Below, in pieces: positions 1-10,856 of a stretch of 64,000 nucleotides of DNA. This DNA is from Antilocapra americana (taxonomy: Eukaryota > Chordata > Mammalia > Artiodactyla > Antilocapridae), in the NCBI GenBank assembly GCA_007570785.1, contig ML661885.1:19068995-19132994 (forward strand), given 5' to 3'. The notes beneath the pieces are model-generated. The model made no database searches. It was given only the letters and a program-made list of their open reading frames with translations, and had not been told where the DNA came from. Position 1 is the first letter of the stretch. Each line of letters starts with the position of its first letter. The position numbers and the translations under genes are program-made.

Positions 1-300
1 TTTGATCATTATGTAATGTCCATCTTTATCTCTTTTCACTGCCTTTATTTTAAAGTCTACTTTATCTGATATGAGTATTGCCACTCCTGCTTTCTTTTGG
101 TCTTTATTCGCATGGAATATCTTTTTCCAGCCTTTAACTTTCAGTCTATATGTGTCCCTAGGTTTGAGGTGGGTCTCTTGTAGACAACATATATAGGGGT
201 CTTGTTTCTGTATCCAATCGGCCAATCTTTGTCTTTTGGTTGGGGCATTCAGCCCATTTACATTTAAGGTAATTATTGATAAGTATGATTCCATTGTCAT
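1..300 (-). CDS. L1 ORF2, endonuclease N-terminus (partial, runs off the left edge)
   Basis: Reading the minus strand from an ATG at 300 gives 100 codons without a stop to the window edge. This is the start of the LINE-1 ORF2 protein, an apurinic-type endonuclease joined to a reverse transcriptase, which nicks target DNA and primes cDNA synthesis. The catalytic motif LNVNGL lies at residues 12-17 and CLQETH at residues 39-44, matching the Asn and Glu metal-site positions of L1 endonucleases. A second ATG sits two codons further in. The frame begins 51 bases after the ORF1 stop, which is the usual bicistronic L1 order. The rest of ORF2 lies outside the window, so its integrity is unknown. Confidence 0.9.
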   Translation of the reverse strand, partial: MTMESYLSIITLNVNGLNAPTKRQRLADWIQKQDPYICCLQETHLKPRDTYRLKVKGWKKIFHANKDQKKAGVAILISDKVDFKIKAVKRDKDGHYIMIK

Positions 301-351
301 TTATTTTATTGTTTTGGGTTCGAGATTATCTACCCCATTCGTGTTTCCTAT

Positions 352-1278
352 CTAGGCAAGATCCTTTAACATTCGTTGGAGGGCTGGTTTGGTGTTACTA
401 AATTCTCTCAGTTTCTGCTTGTCTGAAAAACTTTTGAATTCTCCTTCAAATTTGAATGAGATCCTTGCTGGGTACAGTAATCGGGGTTGTAGATTGTTTT
501 CTTCCATCACTTTAAGAATGCTCTGCCATTCCCTTCTGGCCTGAAGCATTTCTATTGAGAGATCAGCTGTTATCCTTATGGGATTCCCCTTGTCAGTTAT
601 TTTTTGCTTCTCCCTTGCTGCTTTTAATATTTGGTCTTTGTATTTGATATTTGTTAATTTGATTAATATGTGTCTTGGGGTGTTCTACTTGGGTTTCATT
701 CTATTTGGGACTCTCTGTGTTTCTTGGACCTGAGTGGCTATTTGCTTTTCCAATTTAGGGAAATTTTCAACAATTATCTCTTCAAGAATTTTCTGATGGT
801 CTTTCTTTTTGTCTTCTTCTTCTGGGACTCCTATGATTCGAATATTGGTGCGCTTAATATTGTCCCAGAGGTCTCTAAGATTGTCCTCATTTCTTTTAAT
901 TCTTTTTTCATTTTTCCTTTCTGTTTCATTTATTTCTGCCGTTCTGTCTTCTACCTCACTTATCCTTTCTTCTATCTCTGTTATTCTACTGTTGGTTCCC
1001 TCCAGGGTGTTTTTGATCTCATTTATTGCGTTATTTATTGTATTTTGACTCTTTTTCATTTCTTCTAAGTCCTTGTTAAAGCTTACCTGCATCTTCTCAA
1101 TCCTTGCCTGCAGGTTATTGAACTGCAAGTCCAACTTATTTTCCAGGTTTTGGATCATTTTCACTATCATTATTCGGAATTCTTTGTCAGGTAGACATCC
1201 TATCTGTTTGTCTTTTGTTTGGTCTAGGGGATATTTATTCTGTTCGTTTACTTGCTGGGTATTTCTCTGCCTTTTCAT
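352..1278 (-). pseudogene. L1 ORF1 (RNA-binding chaperone) with one internal stop
   Basis: A minus-strand frame runs from an ATG at 1278 to a TAG at 354-352, 308 codons plus stop, and is interrupted only by an in-frame TAG at 687-685 (codon 198). The two open parts share one frame, so no indel is needed. ORF1p forms trimers that coat L1 RNA. Residues about 40-135 look like a long coiled coil rich in Glu, Lys, Asn and Ile. The motif NIRIIGVPEEE near residue 146 marks the RRM domain, and the segment after the stop (ARREWQSILKVM and onwards) is the C-terminal domain. The length is a little below that of human ORF1p. With the stop, the product would lack part of the RRM and the C-terminal domain, so this copy is probably not autonomous. 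A sequencing error at that codon is the alternative. Confidence 0.9.
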
Positions 1279-2109
1279 CTTGTTTATCTTGCTGTGTTGT
1301 CCCTTTATTGTGGGGGTTCCTCACTATGGGAGGGGTTGTATATGTGGTTTGTAGAAGTTTCCTGGATGGGAAAGCTTGTGTGGTGTTCTGGTGGGTGGAT
1401 CTGTGTTTCCTCACTGTAACTAACAATGGAGTGTCCAGTAAAGAGTTTTGAGGTGTCAGTGGACTTGGTGTGACCTTGGGCAACCTGTGTATTGAAGCTC
1501 CAGGCAGTGTTTCTGCGTTGCTGGAGAATTTGCTTGGTATATGTTACTCTGGAGCTTGTTGGCCCTTGGGGGTTGGTTAGTTTCAGTTTTGGTATGGAGG
1601 AGTTTGATGAGTTCCTATCGATTAATTAACTCTTGGATCCAGGAGTTTTCTGAAATTCTCAGGGTCTGGGTTTAACCTCCTGTCTTCCAGTAGCCTCAGG
1701 ACTCTTTTATCTCTGCACTGATGGTGGCAGAACCTCTAGTTTAGTGATGAGAAGTTTCTTCACAGTGAGGGACACTCTGTCAGGTACACAGAGTTACATG
1801 GCATGGACCAGAAGGAGAAGAGAGGAATCAGATGGTGAGGGAGTGAAGTGGCCAGTGATTGCTCCCCTGTGTGCTCTCCACAGCCTGGATCCCTCGGAGA
1901 TGTTCACAGAGTTATACCAAAATGAGAAGAGGGTGGAAGGAGACAGAATTGACCAGAGAGAGAAAAGAGAGAGTCAGATGGACAGAGACAGATCCAGCTA
2001 GTGGTCAGTTATTTCAGTGTTCTTCACAGCTCGTAACACTGAAGCAGAGTCTCAGAGTTGGGTAGAGAATATACAGGGGAAGGGGATGTTGAAGGTGTCT
2101 TGGCAGGAG

Positions 2110-2560
2110 AAGAAAAGAAAAAAAAAAAAAAGAAAAGACAAAAAGGGGAGGGGGCAGTGAAGCCAATGATCTCACTCCCAGGTAACAATGGGTACTGGAG
2201 CTTGGATCCTTAAAGGTACAAAGTTGATACCAAATACTAACAAGCAAAGATTAAAAATCTAGAGTAAAGACTGGATTCTCAAAAATACTATTACGAAAAA
2301 AAGAAAGAAAGAATGATAAGGAGGAAAATAAAAATAAACCAATTAAAAAGAATTTAAAAAGGGGGAAAAAGTGGAGATATAAAAGGTAAGAAAGGAGACA
2401 GGATGGAGAATACAATAAGGGAGAAAGAGGAGATTTAAAAAAAAAGGGAAAATAAAAATAAAGGAAAAGAAAGAAAAAAAATAACAAGGTTATAGGGGGC
2501 TTAAAAATTCTAAAAAAAAAAAAGTATAAAAAAGTTTTAAAAATTTAAAAGATGTTCCTA
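2110..2560. repeat. A/G-rich low-complexity tract inside the L1 5'UTR
   Basis: The plus strand is dominated by A and G, including A runs at about 2119-2132, 2437-2446 and 2511-2522 and short GAAA repeats near 2300. It lies between the CpG-rich promoter part and ORF1 and creates long T runs in the L1 sense strand. Confidence 0.7.
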
Positions 2561-3685
2561 GTACAGTTATAACTAAGGCTTTCTCTTGTGCTGATGCGTA
2601 CTGCGAGGGGTCAGTTCATTTTCAGATAATTCCTTGGTCCGACTTGTACTTCTCACGGTCTATAGACTCCTTTCTATGCAGTCTGCGCCACCTGCAGGGA
2701 TTTAATCTGCTACTCCTGTCAGTTCCAAAGCTGCTCCCTCTGCTCGCTTAAGCGTCTTCTGTTTGCTGGTCTTTTGAGTGTCTATTCAGCGCTCTGGGGT
2801 TTGCCCCGCTCCTGGTGAGTGCGCTTCCCCCGCCCCCTCTGCTCAGGCTCTCTGTCGTCCGCCCGGCGCAGTTGGGGAGTATGGCTTCTCCCCTCCCCCG
2901 GCCCAACCGCTCAGTTTTCTCGACGTGCAGCTAAGCACGCCTTCTTAGGTGTGTAGAGCGTCGATCCTTTCAGAATCCCCAGAAGTTTTGGTTAGCTCCT
3001 AGCTCTGCTCGCAATTTGGCCGTGGAAGCCTCACCAGGGCTGGGTTATGCCCGCTGCTCTTGGGCGGGGGTTGGGCCGGTCTGCAGCCCACAGCCGCCCA
3101 GCTCCACTCATCCAGCCGCCTCTCTGCCGACTCCACACCACCCTTTGTTCTGTGTGCGGGCCTGGGGGGGGGGCTCTTCCTGGGGAAAGCTACTTCTCAG
3201 TCTATCTCCGGTTAGCCCCCTGGGTTGGGTCCCTCGGGCTGCTCCGTTCCCTGAGCACGCAGCCCGCCCCTCCCAGTCCGCTTTGGCTAACGGGGGGTGG
3301 GGCGCCCGTGACGCAGCGGAGCCAGAGATGTACCTTGCAGGGCTTAATTATTAATCTGCTTTTACTCCCGGCTATCTTGGTCTCCAAGATTCACCGCAGA
3401 TCCGCCAGAGAGAAAGCTCCCTCGTATTCGGAAACCTTTCTCCTCTTTTTTTTCCCCTCTTTATTCCAGACTCCCCTTCCAGGACGGATCCCCAACTCTT
3501 TGTCTCTCCCTTTACTTTTTTTTTTTTTCTTTTGTCCTACCTCCTCTCTCTGGCAATGGGCCATCCCTCCAGATGCCTGATGTCCTCTGCCAGCATTCAG
3601 ATCCTGTTTTATGGAGTTTTCTCTGCCTTTAAAAGTTATTTTGGTGTATTTATTGGGGAGATAGTGGTCTCCCCGTCCTATTCCT

Positions 3686-3695
3686 CCGCCATCTT
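3686..3695 (-). promoter_or_regulatory. YY1-type site at the L1 5' end
   Basis: The plus strand reads CCGCCATCTT, so the element strand carries AAGATGGCGG within about 20 bases of its start. This matches the YY1 core (CCATNTT on the opposite strand) that directs accurate start-site choice in human L1. Confidence 0.6.
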
Positions 3696-3796
3696 AGTTT
3701 CTCCTCTCAGGAGTGAGACTTTTTGAGCTTGTGCAAAGCCTAGATATGGATCTATTATTAATAATGGACTCCTCTGGAGAGTCTAAAGTGTATGTG

Positions 3797-3921
3797 GTGG
3801 TAGTTGCTCAGTCGATTCTGACTCTTGGCCACTCCATGAACTGTAGCCAGCCAGGCTCCTCTGTCCATGGACTTCTCCAGGCAAGAATGCTGGAGTGGGT
3901 TGCCATTTTCTCCTTTAGGCA
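3797..3921 (-). mobile_element. BovA-type SINE fragment
   Basis: The plus strand holds the antisense BovA body, recognisable by GGCTCCTCTGTCCATGG and CAAGAATGCTGGAGTGGGTT. The tRNA-derived head is missing at the right end, so it is 5'-truncated. It sits about 90 bases outside the L1 5' end. Confidence 0.85.
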
Positions 3922-4038
3922 AATGTGTATACCCTCTTCCATCATATGTTGGAGCATCCAGTCCAAATAGTTTCCCTTCTTCCCCATTTTAATCACAGGG
4001 TTTTCCCAACACATAAGAGTTTGTTTCTTTTTAATTGA

Positions 4039-4425
4039 AAAATAATTCAGTTCAGTTCAGTTGCTCAGTCATATCCAATTCTTTGTAACCCCATGAATTG
4101 CAGCATGCCAGGCTTCCCTGTCCATCACCAACTCCTGGAGCTTGCTCAAACTCATGTCTATCAAGTCAGTGATGCCATCCAACCATTTCATCCTCTCTTG
4201 TCCCCTTCTCCTACCTTTAATCTTTCCCAGAATCAGGGTCTGTTCAAATGAGCCAGTTTTTGGCATCAGGTGGCCACAGTATTAGAGCTTCAGCTTCAGC
4301 ATCAGTCCTTCCAAAAAGTATTCAGGGCTGATTTCCTTTAGGGTTGACTGGTTTGATCCCCTTGCAGTTCAAGGGACTCTTGAGAGTCTTCTCCAACACC
4401 ACAGTTCAAAAGCATAAATTCTTTT
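4039..4425 (-). mobile_element. ART2A / BovB 3' end
   Basis: The left end begins with a short TTCAG repeat, the usual 3' terminus of BovB and its derived SINE ART2A, in antisense. The minus strand keeps traces of the BovB ORF2 C-terminus, such as [19 protein letters not shown] followed by [14 protein letters not shown]. It appears to have inserted into an older L1 3'UTR whose parts lie at about 4020-4038 and after 4425. Confidence 0.88.
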
Positions 4426-4429
4426 GATT

Positions 4430-4640
4430 TGATGATAAAAAAAGAATTATTGGAGTATAATTTATTTAAAATGTGTTAGATTCTGCTTTACAGCAAAGTG
4501 AATCAGTTATACCTATACACATATCCAGTCTTTAAAGACTATTTTCCCATATAGATCATTACAGAGAACTAAAAAGAGTTCCCTGTGATATATACTAGAT
4601 CCTTATTAGAATCTACTATCTGTTTTACATATAGTAGTCT
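4430..4640 (-). mobile_element. Old artiodactyl L1 3'UTR fragment
   Basis: The segment with TTCTGCTTTACAGCAAAGTG, then ATCAGTTATACC and later TTCCCTGTGATATA, is the antisense 3'UTR of an older ruminant L1 subfamily. It is diverged and AT-rich. Its edges are approximate. Confidence 0.55.
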
Positions 4641-4822
4641 TTAATTTTTCAATTTTTTTTCCTATGAAAAATTTTTCAATTTTTTTTTCTGTGCATTGGT
4701 AATATATTTCCAAATGTCAAGGCATTACCACAAGACTTTCATAGAGACAGCAAAAAGCTAAAGAATTTATCTCAAAACCTGCCTGCCAGGCTTTCCTCTT
4801 CCTTACTATTAAACCTTTCTTA

Positions 4823-4862
4823 AAAAGGCTTTCCTAAAAAAAAAAAAAAGAAAGAAAGAAAG
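4823..4862. repeat. A-run and GAAA microsatellite
   Basis: A stretch of about 13 A residues is followed by several GAAA units. It has no recognisable element in front of it. Confidence 0.7.
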
Positions 4863-5272
4863 CTTTGAAGAATGAGCGAGTCAAAATGAAGGAAAGAATA
4901 CGATAAGCAAAATTAGTAGGGGGAATCAAAGGAGCAAATAGAGGACTTTTTTGAAAAATTACTGGTAGGTATTTTCTTCTTATATTTGAATGAAAACTGC
5001 AATGGAAGACATGATGGACATGAAATCATCAACTGTGAGTATGAGTATGAGTATTCTAGAGCTGCTCTGACAAAGTACCACAACTTGGGTGGCTTAAACA
5101 ACAGAAATTTATTGTCTCATAGTTTTGGAGACTAGAAATCCAAAATCAAAGTATTGGCAGGGTTGACTTCTTCTAAGGGCTGTAGGGAAAGATATATCCC
5201 AGGCTTTTATCCTTTATTTGTACATGTCTTTTTCCTGTGTCTCTTTTTATCATCTTCCTTCTGTCTATACAT

Positions 5273-5482
5273 GTGTGCATGCTAAGTCACTTCAGTAGTG
5301 TTCAACTCTGACCCCGTGAACTGTAGCCCACCAGGCTCCTCTTTCCATGGGATTCTCCAGGCAAGAGTGAGTTGTCATTCCCTTCTCCAGGAGATCTTCT
5401 GATTCCAGTAATCAAACCTGCATCTCTTACGTCTCCTGTATTGGCAGGTAGATTCTTTACCACTAGTGCCACCTGGGAAGCC
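5273..5482 (-). mobile_element. Bov-tA SINE inserted in the MLT1 LTR
   Basis: This is a full antisense SINE, from the GCTAAGTCACTTCAG tail to the tRNA-derived head GTGCCACCTGGGAAGCCC. It is flanked by 15-bp direct repeats at 5258-5272 and 5483-5497 that differ at two bases, consistent with a fairly old target-site duplication. Confidence 0.88.
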
Positions 5483-5649
5483 CTCCTGTCTGTACATCTG
5501 TGTCCAAATTTTCCATTCTTACAGGGACCTCAGTCATTTTGAACTAGGACCCACCTTTAATGATCCTTGATTATTTCTGTAAAGACACTAGCTCCAAATA
5601 AGATTACACTCTGCTGTGCCGGGTGTTAGTCTTTAAACATACAAATTTA

Positions 5650-5886
5650 GTGAAAAGTGTTAGTCACTTAGTCGTTAGTCACTTAGTCGTTAGTCACTTA
5701 GTCTTTGCAACCTCATGGACTGTATGTAGCCCACCTGGCTCCTTTGTCCATGGTATTCTCCAGTCAATAATACTGGAGTGGGTAGCCATTCCCTTCTCCA
5801 GAGGATCTTCCCAAACCAAGGATAAAACCCAAGTCTCCACATTGCAGGTGTATTCTTTGCCATCTGAGCCACCGACTGGGGGTTAG
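5650..5886 (-). mobile_element. Second Bov-tA SINE in the MLT1 LTR
   Basis: This antisense SINE is flanked by 24-bp direct repeats at 5626-5649 and 5887-5910 with three mismatches, long for a SINE duplication. Its left end carries an expanded 15-bp tandem repeat, annotated separately. The tRNA-derived head ends at about 5880. Confidence 0.88.
5659..5703. repeat. Three perfect copies of a 15-bp unit
   Basis: The unit GTTAGTCACTTAGTC occurs at 5659-5673, 5674-5688 and 5689-5703 without a mismatch. It derives from the SINE sequence that normally reads as one GTCACTCAGTC-like copy, so it is a local expansion after or during insertion. Confidence 0.95.
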
Positions 5887-5938
5887 TTAGTCCTTAATCA
5901 TACAGATTTAAAGGGAACACAATTCAACCCATAGTCAT

Positions 5939-8900
5939 GTGTCAAAGTGCTTTAGAAAACTGCAAAGTATTGAAAATAAGCATTCACATTATTACATATT
6001 TCATTGAATGATGGCAGAGACTAAAAGGGATGATATATGAGCACATGATTTCTAGAAAAACAAAAATTTTATTCTTAGACATTCATATGGACAGTTCTTT
6101 TAGTAGTACAGATTAAAATTGTTAAGACAATGCTTTTATGAGCCATTGATTGGGTAGAAAGGAAATTTTAGAGTTCACATCTACATTTCAAACAAAAATA
6201 ACAAAGAAAAAATATGATAAAGAGAGGTAGAAAGAGGAAGACACACATGAGTACTATGTGTAAGGAGACTTAGGGTGAAAAACAAGGGATGCTATTATTA
6301 GAGGTGAAAAATGGAAAAAATTAGTCTTTTTTGAACATTATTATATTAGACTTTAGTATATACTAAAGTGGTTTATAACTTGTCATATCATCATACTTTT
6401 TGACTGAGCCAAATAATGCTAAAAGTCGTAATTTTTTCCCGTTATGGTCGAATGTTGAAGTGATAGATGAAGGTGCAAAATATCTGAAAAATATTATAAG
6501 GATGTTCAATTTATAGGCAAAAAGTGACAGTTCTAATCATGGACCATAGAGATATGATTAAAAATCAAAATATCTTCTCATCTCTCTTGAAATCATTCTC
6601 CTACAATGCCAGATCAACTAAGAATTATCAATGATACCTTCTGTGGTGACATTTTTAATAGATTACACTGCATGTCAATATACAGCAAAATCATCATCAA
6701 ATTATTGGTAACTCATCATTAAAACTCTATGCTTAAGATTTTTGTTTTGAAGACATACATTACTGCCACCTCACTTGATTGAGTTTAGTCTTTACTTGAA
6801 ATTTCTTCCAGCACCACATCCTTTTTCTACTTTCTTAATTCTCTAATACAGACCTATATCTGCTTAACTACTTTTGTTTTTCAGCTTTCCCTTTGCCTTT
6901 GTTATGTTCAAAATAATTCATTTCATCATTATTCTTATTATGAGAAACTACATTCCTTTTGTAGCATGTTTATGTAAGTGATTCACATTTATTTGAAAAG
7001 TATGGCAAGGCTTATAATAAAAATTATTTCCTAGAGAAAAATGAAATTTTAAACATTGTTCATTTAACAAGTTGTGTTCATTCCCTAGAGATAATAGCTT
7101 TTAACTGATAATATTTTAATTCTTCTAAGTTAAGTTTTAATAAAGCTATTTTTAAATGTAATAAATTTATATTTTAATTAGTTGGCATGATAGGATAAAT
7201 TAAGATTTAATTTATTTTTACCAATTCTCCTTTTTTATCTACTCTTCCCAACACAGTTTTAGCATTTTTTTCATCTCTCAGTAGGGAAATATTGAAATTT
7301 AAATAAAATAAATAAATATAGTCACTCTGTATTTCTTCACATGTAGGGATTATCTTTTGATTCTCAACTTTGCAGTATGAAGATAATGATAGTTCCCTTA
7401 TTGTTAAAACAATGAAATTTAACCACTTTTGCATTAACTTTTATGTTTTCAGTATTTGCTTTGTCATTATAATTACTTTTATGCTTAGTCTATAGGTTCT
7501 TCCAATAGTTGTAAATAAACATTGGCTTTATTATGACTATTTAATATTTCAAAGCCAAGAATTGCATTCATTTCCTTAAATATCTTCATTTTTGTTATTT
7601 TCCTGGGATTCTAATTGACCTCTATTTTTGCAACCTCTCATTTCCAGAATATTCTGGAATCTTTTCTTTATCATTTTCTTTATTCTATGAGAAGCATGAA
7701 TTGCAAATTGAGTAGGATAATACTAGTGACAAGGAGAACAGTTAGGAGGCTGCTGCCCTGTAAAAACTGAAATGGAAAGGGAGCTTAAATGACAATAGTG
7801 GCAGTAGGTTTAGCTCAGATCCATCATTATTATGAGTAAAACAGCTGGAAGCACATGCTCTCCATACAGTGTGTCAGTGGCATTATTTTGCATAGAAAAT
7901 ATTGCACAATATGTTTTATTTTCTATCATGCAAATCCCAAGATTAGAGATCGTAAAACCATTCTAGGTCATAGAAATTTTACAATTGACAACTGTGGTAA
8001 ACACAGACACCCACACATTAATTTATAGCTATTAGTACATAGGAATATCATACTTCTACTGTATTTTTAATAGTTGCACTAAAATTTTTATTAGTTTTTT
8101 TAATTAAGTCATAGGGATTAAAAAACCCAAATTATAGTGAAGTAGTTTTAATAATATGTATTCTTAATAGACAGTAATTAATTGGGGTATGTATATGTTG
8201 GAAGGGGTATAGTGGTTAGTATTTGCAAAGGATGACCTTGACATGGTTTGTGAGGCCTCCAAAGCAATTACTATAGAAACTGAGATGGAAAACAATGGCA
8301 AAAAGCAGATAGAAAAACTTGAATTAGTCCAAATCACAGACATCGCTCAGCAGCATGAGATGACAGTTAACTTTTAATGAGGGCCGACATGAGATAATTA
8401 AATCTTGACATACAATTATGATAGAAAATATCAGGTAACAATCTTGCTATGCAATATAAAAGAAGAAAAGACATTTTCTGAAAACTTGCCTGATGCTCTG
8501 TCATCTGAAACTATTCTTTATGAGTGCAGGGTGAAGGTCAAGGAGGTATCTCAACTCCATCAATCCTTTGGACAGTTACAAATGACCTTTCGCTTTCCAT
8601 AAGACATTCAATATTCTGAATTGGAGGGATACATTTTTCTGTGTTTAGAAAATGGCAAAATTGAAACCTTTCCTGTTGCAGGAGGCTCATTTTTGTTGAC
8701 TCTCTTGGACAGCCTGTTCATTCCCCAAAGCTTGTTCAGGCTATGATCTCATTTGCATTAACTACCTAATCTAGAGAAAAACGTCAGTTCGATATTGTGT
8801 GTCTGAAATTTTTCTACTTGTCGAATATCTTACTCAAGCTTTAAAAATCTAGCATTGGCCTGTTAGAGGATGATAATACTTCCTTTATAATACTTGAGAG

Positions 8901-9330
8901 ATTTTTAACTTCAAAAAAGTAATCCAAAAGTTTTGCACTTACATTAGAAAGCTAATAAGCAGGATGGAAGCAAGATTAAATTCTTGAATTTTCTCTCCTA
9001 GCTGATAGTCTTAAAAATAGTTATTTTTGAGTAAAATTTTAAATACATAAAAAAGGTTCCTGCTAAGAAATAAGACTCTTATTGCTGTAATGAATTCAGA
9101 TTTTTACAATACTTACTTTTTCTTATTTTTTCTTATAAAAGGTCACAGTAATCAAGCTGTCATCAGCTTATGAAATATACAACAGTACAGCTACTGGCTA
9201 AAATTACATGTAGAGGTACCTTGAGATAACACAAGACTTATACTATACTTATGAATAAGTTCATTGTGATGTGTAGTTATAAAGTTTTAAGCATTAAAAA
9301 TGCATGTGACACCAGTTCAATGAGTAAAGT
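5939..9330. other. Unique AT-rich intergenic or intronic sequence
   Basis: I see no open frame with coding character, no young repeat and no RNA gene here. Moderately complex stretches near 7730-7860 and 8210-8760 look less degenerate than their surroundings and could be conserved non-coding sequence, but this cannot be judged without a comparison. Confidence 0.5.
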
Positions 9331-9333
9331 ATT

Positions 9334-9353
9334 TTATATATATATATATATAT
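9334..9353. repeat. TA microsatellite
   Basis: A run of about nine TA units is seen directly. Confidence 0.85.
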
Positions 9354-9384
9354 TTTAAACTTATCTACTTACTTATTCCTTTAA

Positions 9385-9530
9385 CAGAATTGGGTCTCTC
9401 TCCTACAAGTCAAAGACTGCCCTAGGCAGTGAGGATACAACCAGGGTACAAGACAGATGGTAATCTTCTCCTGGTGGAGGTTCCACTGAGGAGACATGAT
9501 GAAGTAATGCATACAAGCAAACACACAAGA
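9385..9530. mobile_element. Possible ancient mammalian repeat relic
   Basis: The words GCCCTAGGCAGTGAGGATAC and ACAAGACAGATGGTAATCTT resemble the widespread old mammalian repeat in which a 'lowest common' phrase about size, gain and stored copy appears as AGGCACTGGGGATACA followed by ACAAGACAGACA. The family assignment (LINE-type) is uncertain. Confidence 0.35.
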
Positions 9531-9639
9531 AACATCATTCCAACTACTATGAAATTCACTGGAGAAAACAAAATAGACTAATGGATAGACAAGCAGAAAC
9601 TGAAGCAGAAGCATGTTTTTCATACTGTGTGATTAGGGA

Positions 9640-10850
9640 AACTGTATAAAGTGTGGATTCTTACCTGTCCAGGCTATTAAAATTGTGAAGCAGATGTATG
9701 TAATTTAATGGGAAATTGATGAGGTTTCAGTCACTGATTGCCTTCTTTCCAACTAAACCATTCATACTCATTTTTACCTATTTTCATTATTTACTCTTCT
9801 AAAATGGAAAGGTAGTTTTTGATCATTGACCAATCTTACAAAAATTTACAGAAATAGCTTACTTCCTTAAATTGTTGTATTTTCTATGATACAACTGTAA
9901 AGGAATTAATATATTTTGTGAGACAATCTTCTAAGTTTAATTATGGAAGAAGTTATTATAATAGGTGGACATTTTCACTTTATAATATGGTCTTTATGCT
10001 TTTTTGTAAATTATAAATTGATTGGAAAATTATTATAAAATTATTCAAATTTCCATCATATAGTGTACAAAAGTGTGCATTGTTCTAAAATGGTCTTTTT
10101 TGATGATTACATCATAATTATGTCCTCTACTCTGGATTTTTATACAATATCAAAGGTTTACTTTTAAGAGGCAGAGAATAACTTTTGTTGGCCAATAAAC
10201 AGATACAGACAATGAAAGACAACCCAAAAAGAATTAAGAAAACAAAAGTAAAGTAATGATTGATGAAGGCTGATAATCTTGAAAATTTTTTAATAGTTTT
10301 GAAATTTAATTAAGTGGAAATAACTTTCCTCTCTGATACATTGTAATCAGTTATACTCAGAATACAAGAGATTTCATGTAAGCTGATACAAAGATTTTGT
10401 AGCAATATGGATATAGAACTGTGACATGTCTCACCTGAGAGCAAACTCTATATGTTTTAGTGACAAATTAAATCTAGTTAGAAAAAATAATAAACTTCAG
10501 ATTTCAAGCTTAGTTGTAACAAGATCTATTTTCAGCAGGAGTGAAAGGTAACATTTTTTTAACTTCAGAATTCCACTTATAAAATTGACTTCTAACCTAC
10601 AAATAATTGAATTTTTCACATTATGGTATACAAAATACTTTATTCCCAAGTCATACCCATGTGAATTGGAGATCTTAGCTAATATCTAAATTTTCTAATA
10701 GGTTCACTGATAAAAATCATGTGACACAAGCAAAATAGGAAGTGGTCTGGGGCCTTCAATGCCTCTCCCAGGCTCTATGTCTTCTTCCCTCTAGTTTAGA
10801 AAGCACTCCAAACCATATAATCTGTTAGAGCTTTAATAATATGTGCAGAC
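9640..10850. other. Unique AT-rich sequence
   Basis: No coding, RNA or young repeat signal is visible in this 1.2 kb. Confidence 0.5.
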
Positions 10851-10856
10851 ACACTG

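Larger units (their letters stand above)
1..3708 (-). mobile_element. Ruminant L1, 5' half, with complete-looking 5' end
   Basis: The minus strand reads 5'UTR, ORF1, spacer, ORF2. The 5' boundary lies near 3700-3710, where the antisense sequence begins with a purine-rich leader followed by the AAGATGGCGG box typical of L1 5' ends. Most L1 copies are 5'-truncated, so keeping the whole 5'UTR is uncommon. The 3' part lies beyond position 1, so its tail and target-site duplication cannot be checked. Confidence 0.88.
1279..3708 (-). promoter_or_regulatory. L1 5'UTR and internal promoter region
   Basis: About 2.4 kb precede ORF1. The 5' part (about 2580-3700) is GC-rich with many CpG dinucleotides, in strong contrast to the AT-rich surroundings. 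The part nearest ORF1 is low-complexity, with A/G-rich plus-strand runs at 2110-2560. L1 5'UTRs carry an internal RNA polymerase II promoter. The CpG density is seen directly; promoter activity is inferred from the family. Confidence 0.75.
5046..5938 (-). mobile_element. MLT1-type MaLR LTR, split by two SINEs
   Basis: Three separated pieces (about 5046-5272, 5483-5649 and 5887-5938) join to an antisense MLT1 LTR. Landmarks are AAAGTACCACAACTTGGGTG, GGCTTAAACAACAGAAATTT and the terminal ACACAATTCAACCCATAG. MLT1 LTRs derive from ancient ERVL-related mammalian retrotransposons and here form a solo, non-coding relic. The interrupting SINEs are marked by duplicated target sequence. Confidence 0.78.

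Noticed and set aside
670..1354. Several plus-strand open frames of 79-132 codons
   Set aside because: They are the antisense of L1 ORF1 and change frame repeatedly; composition follows the ORF1 coding strand.
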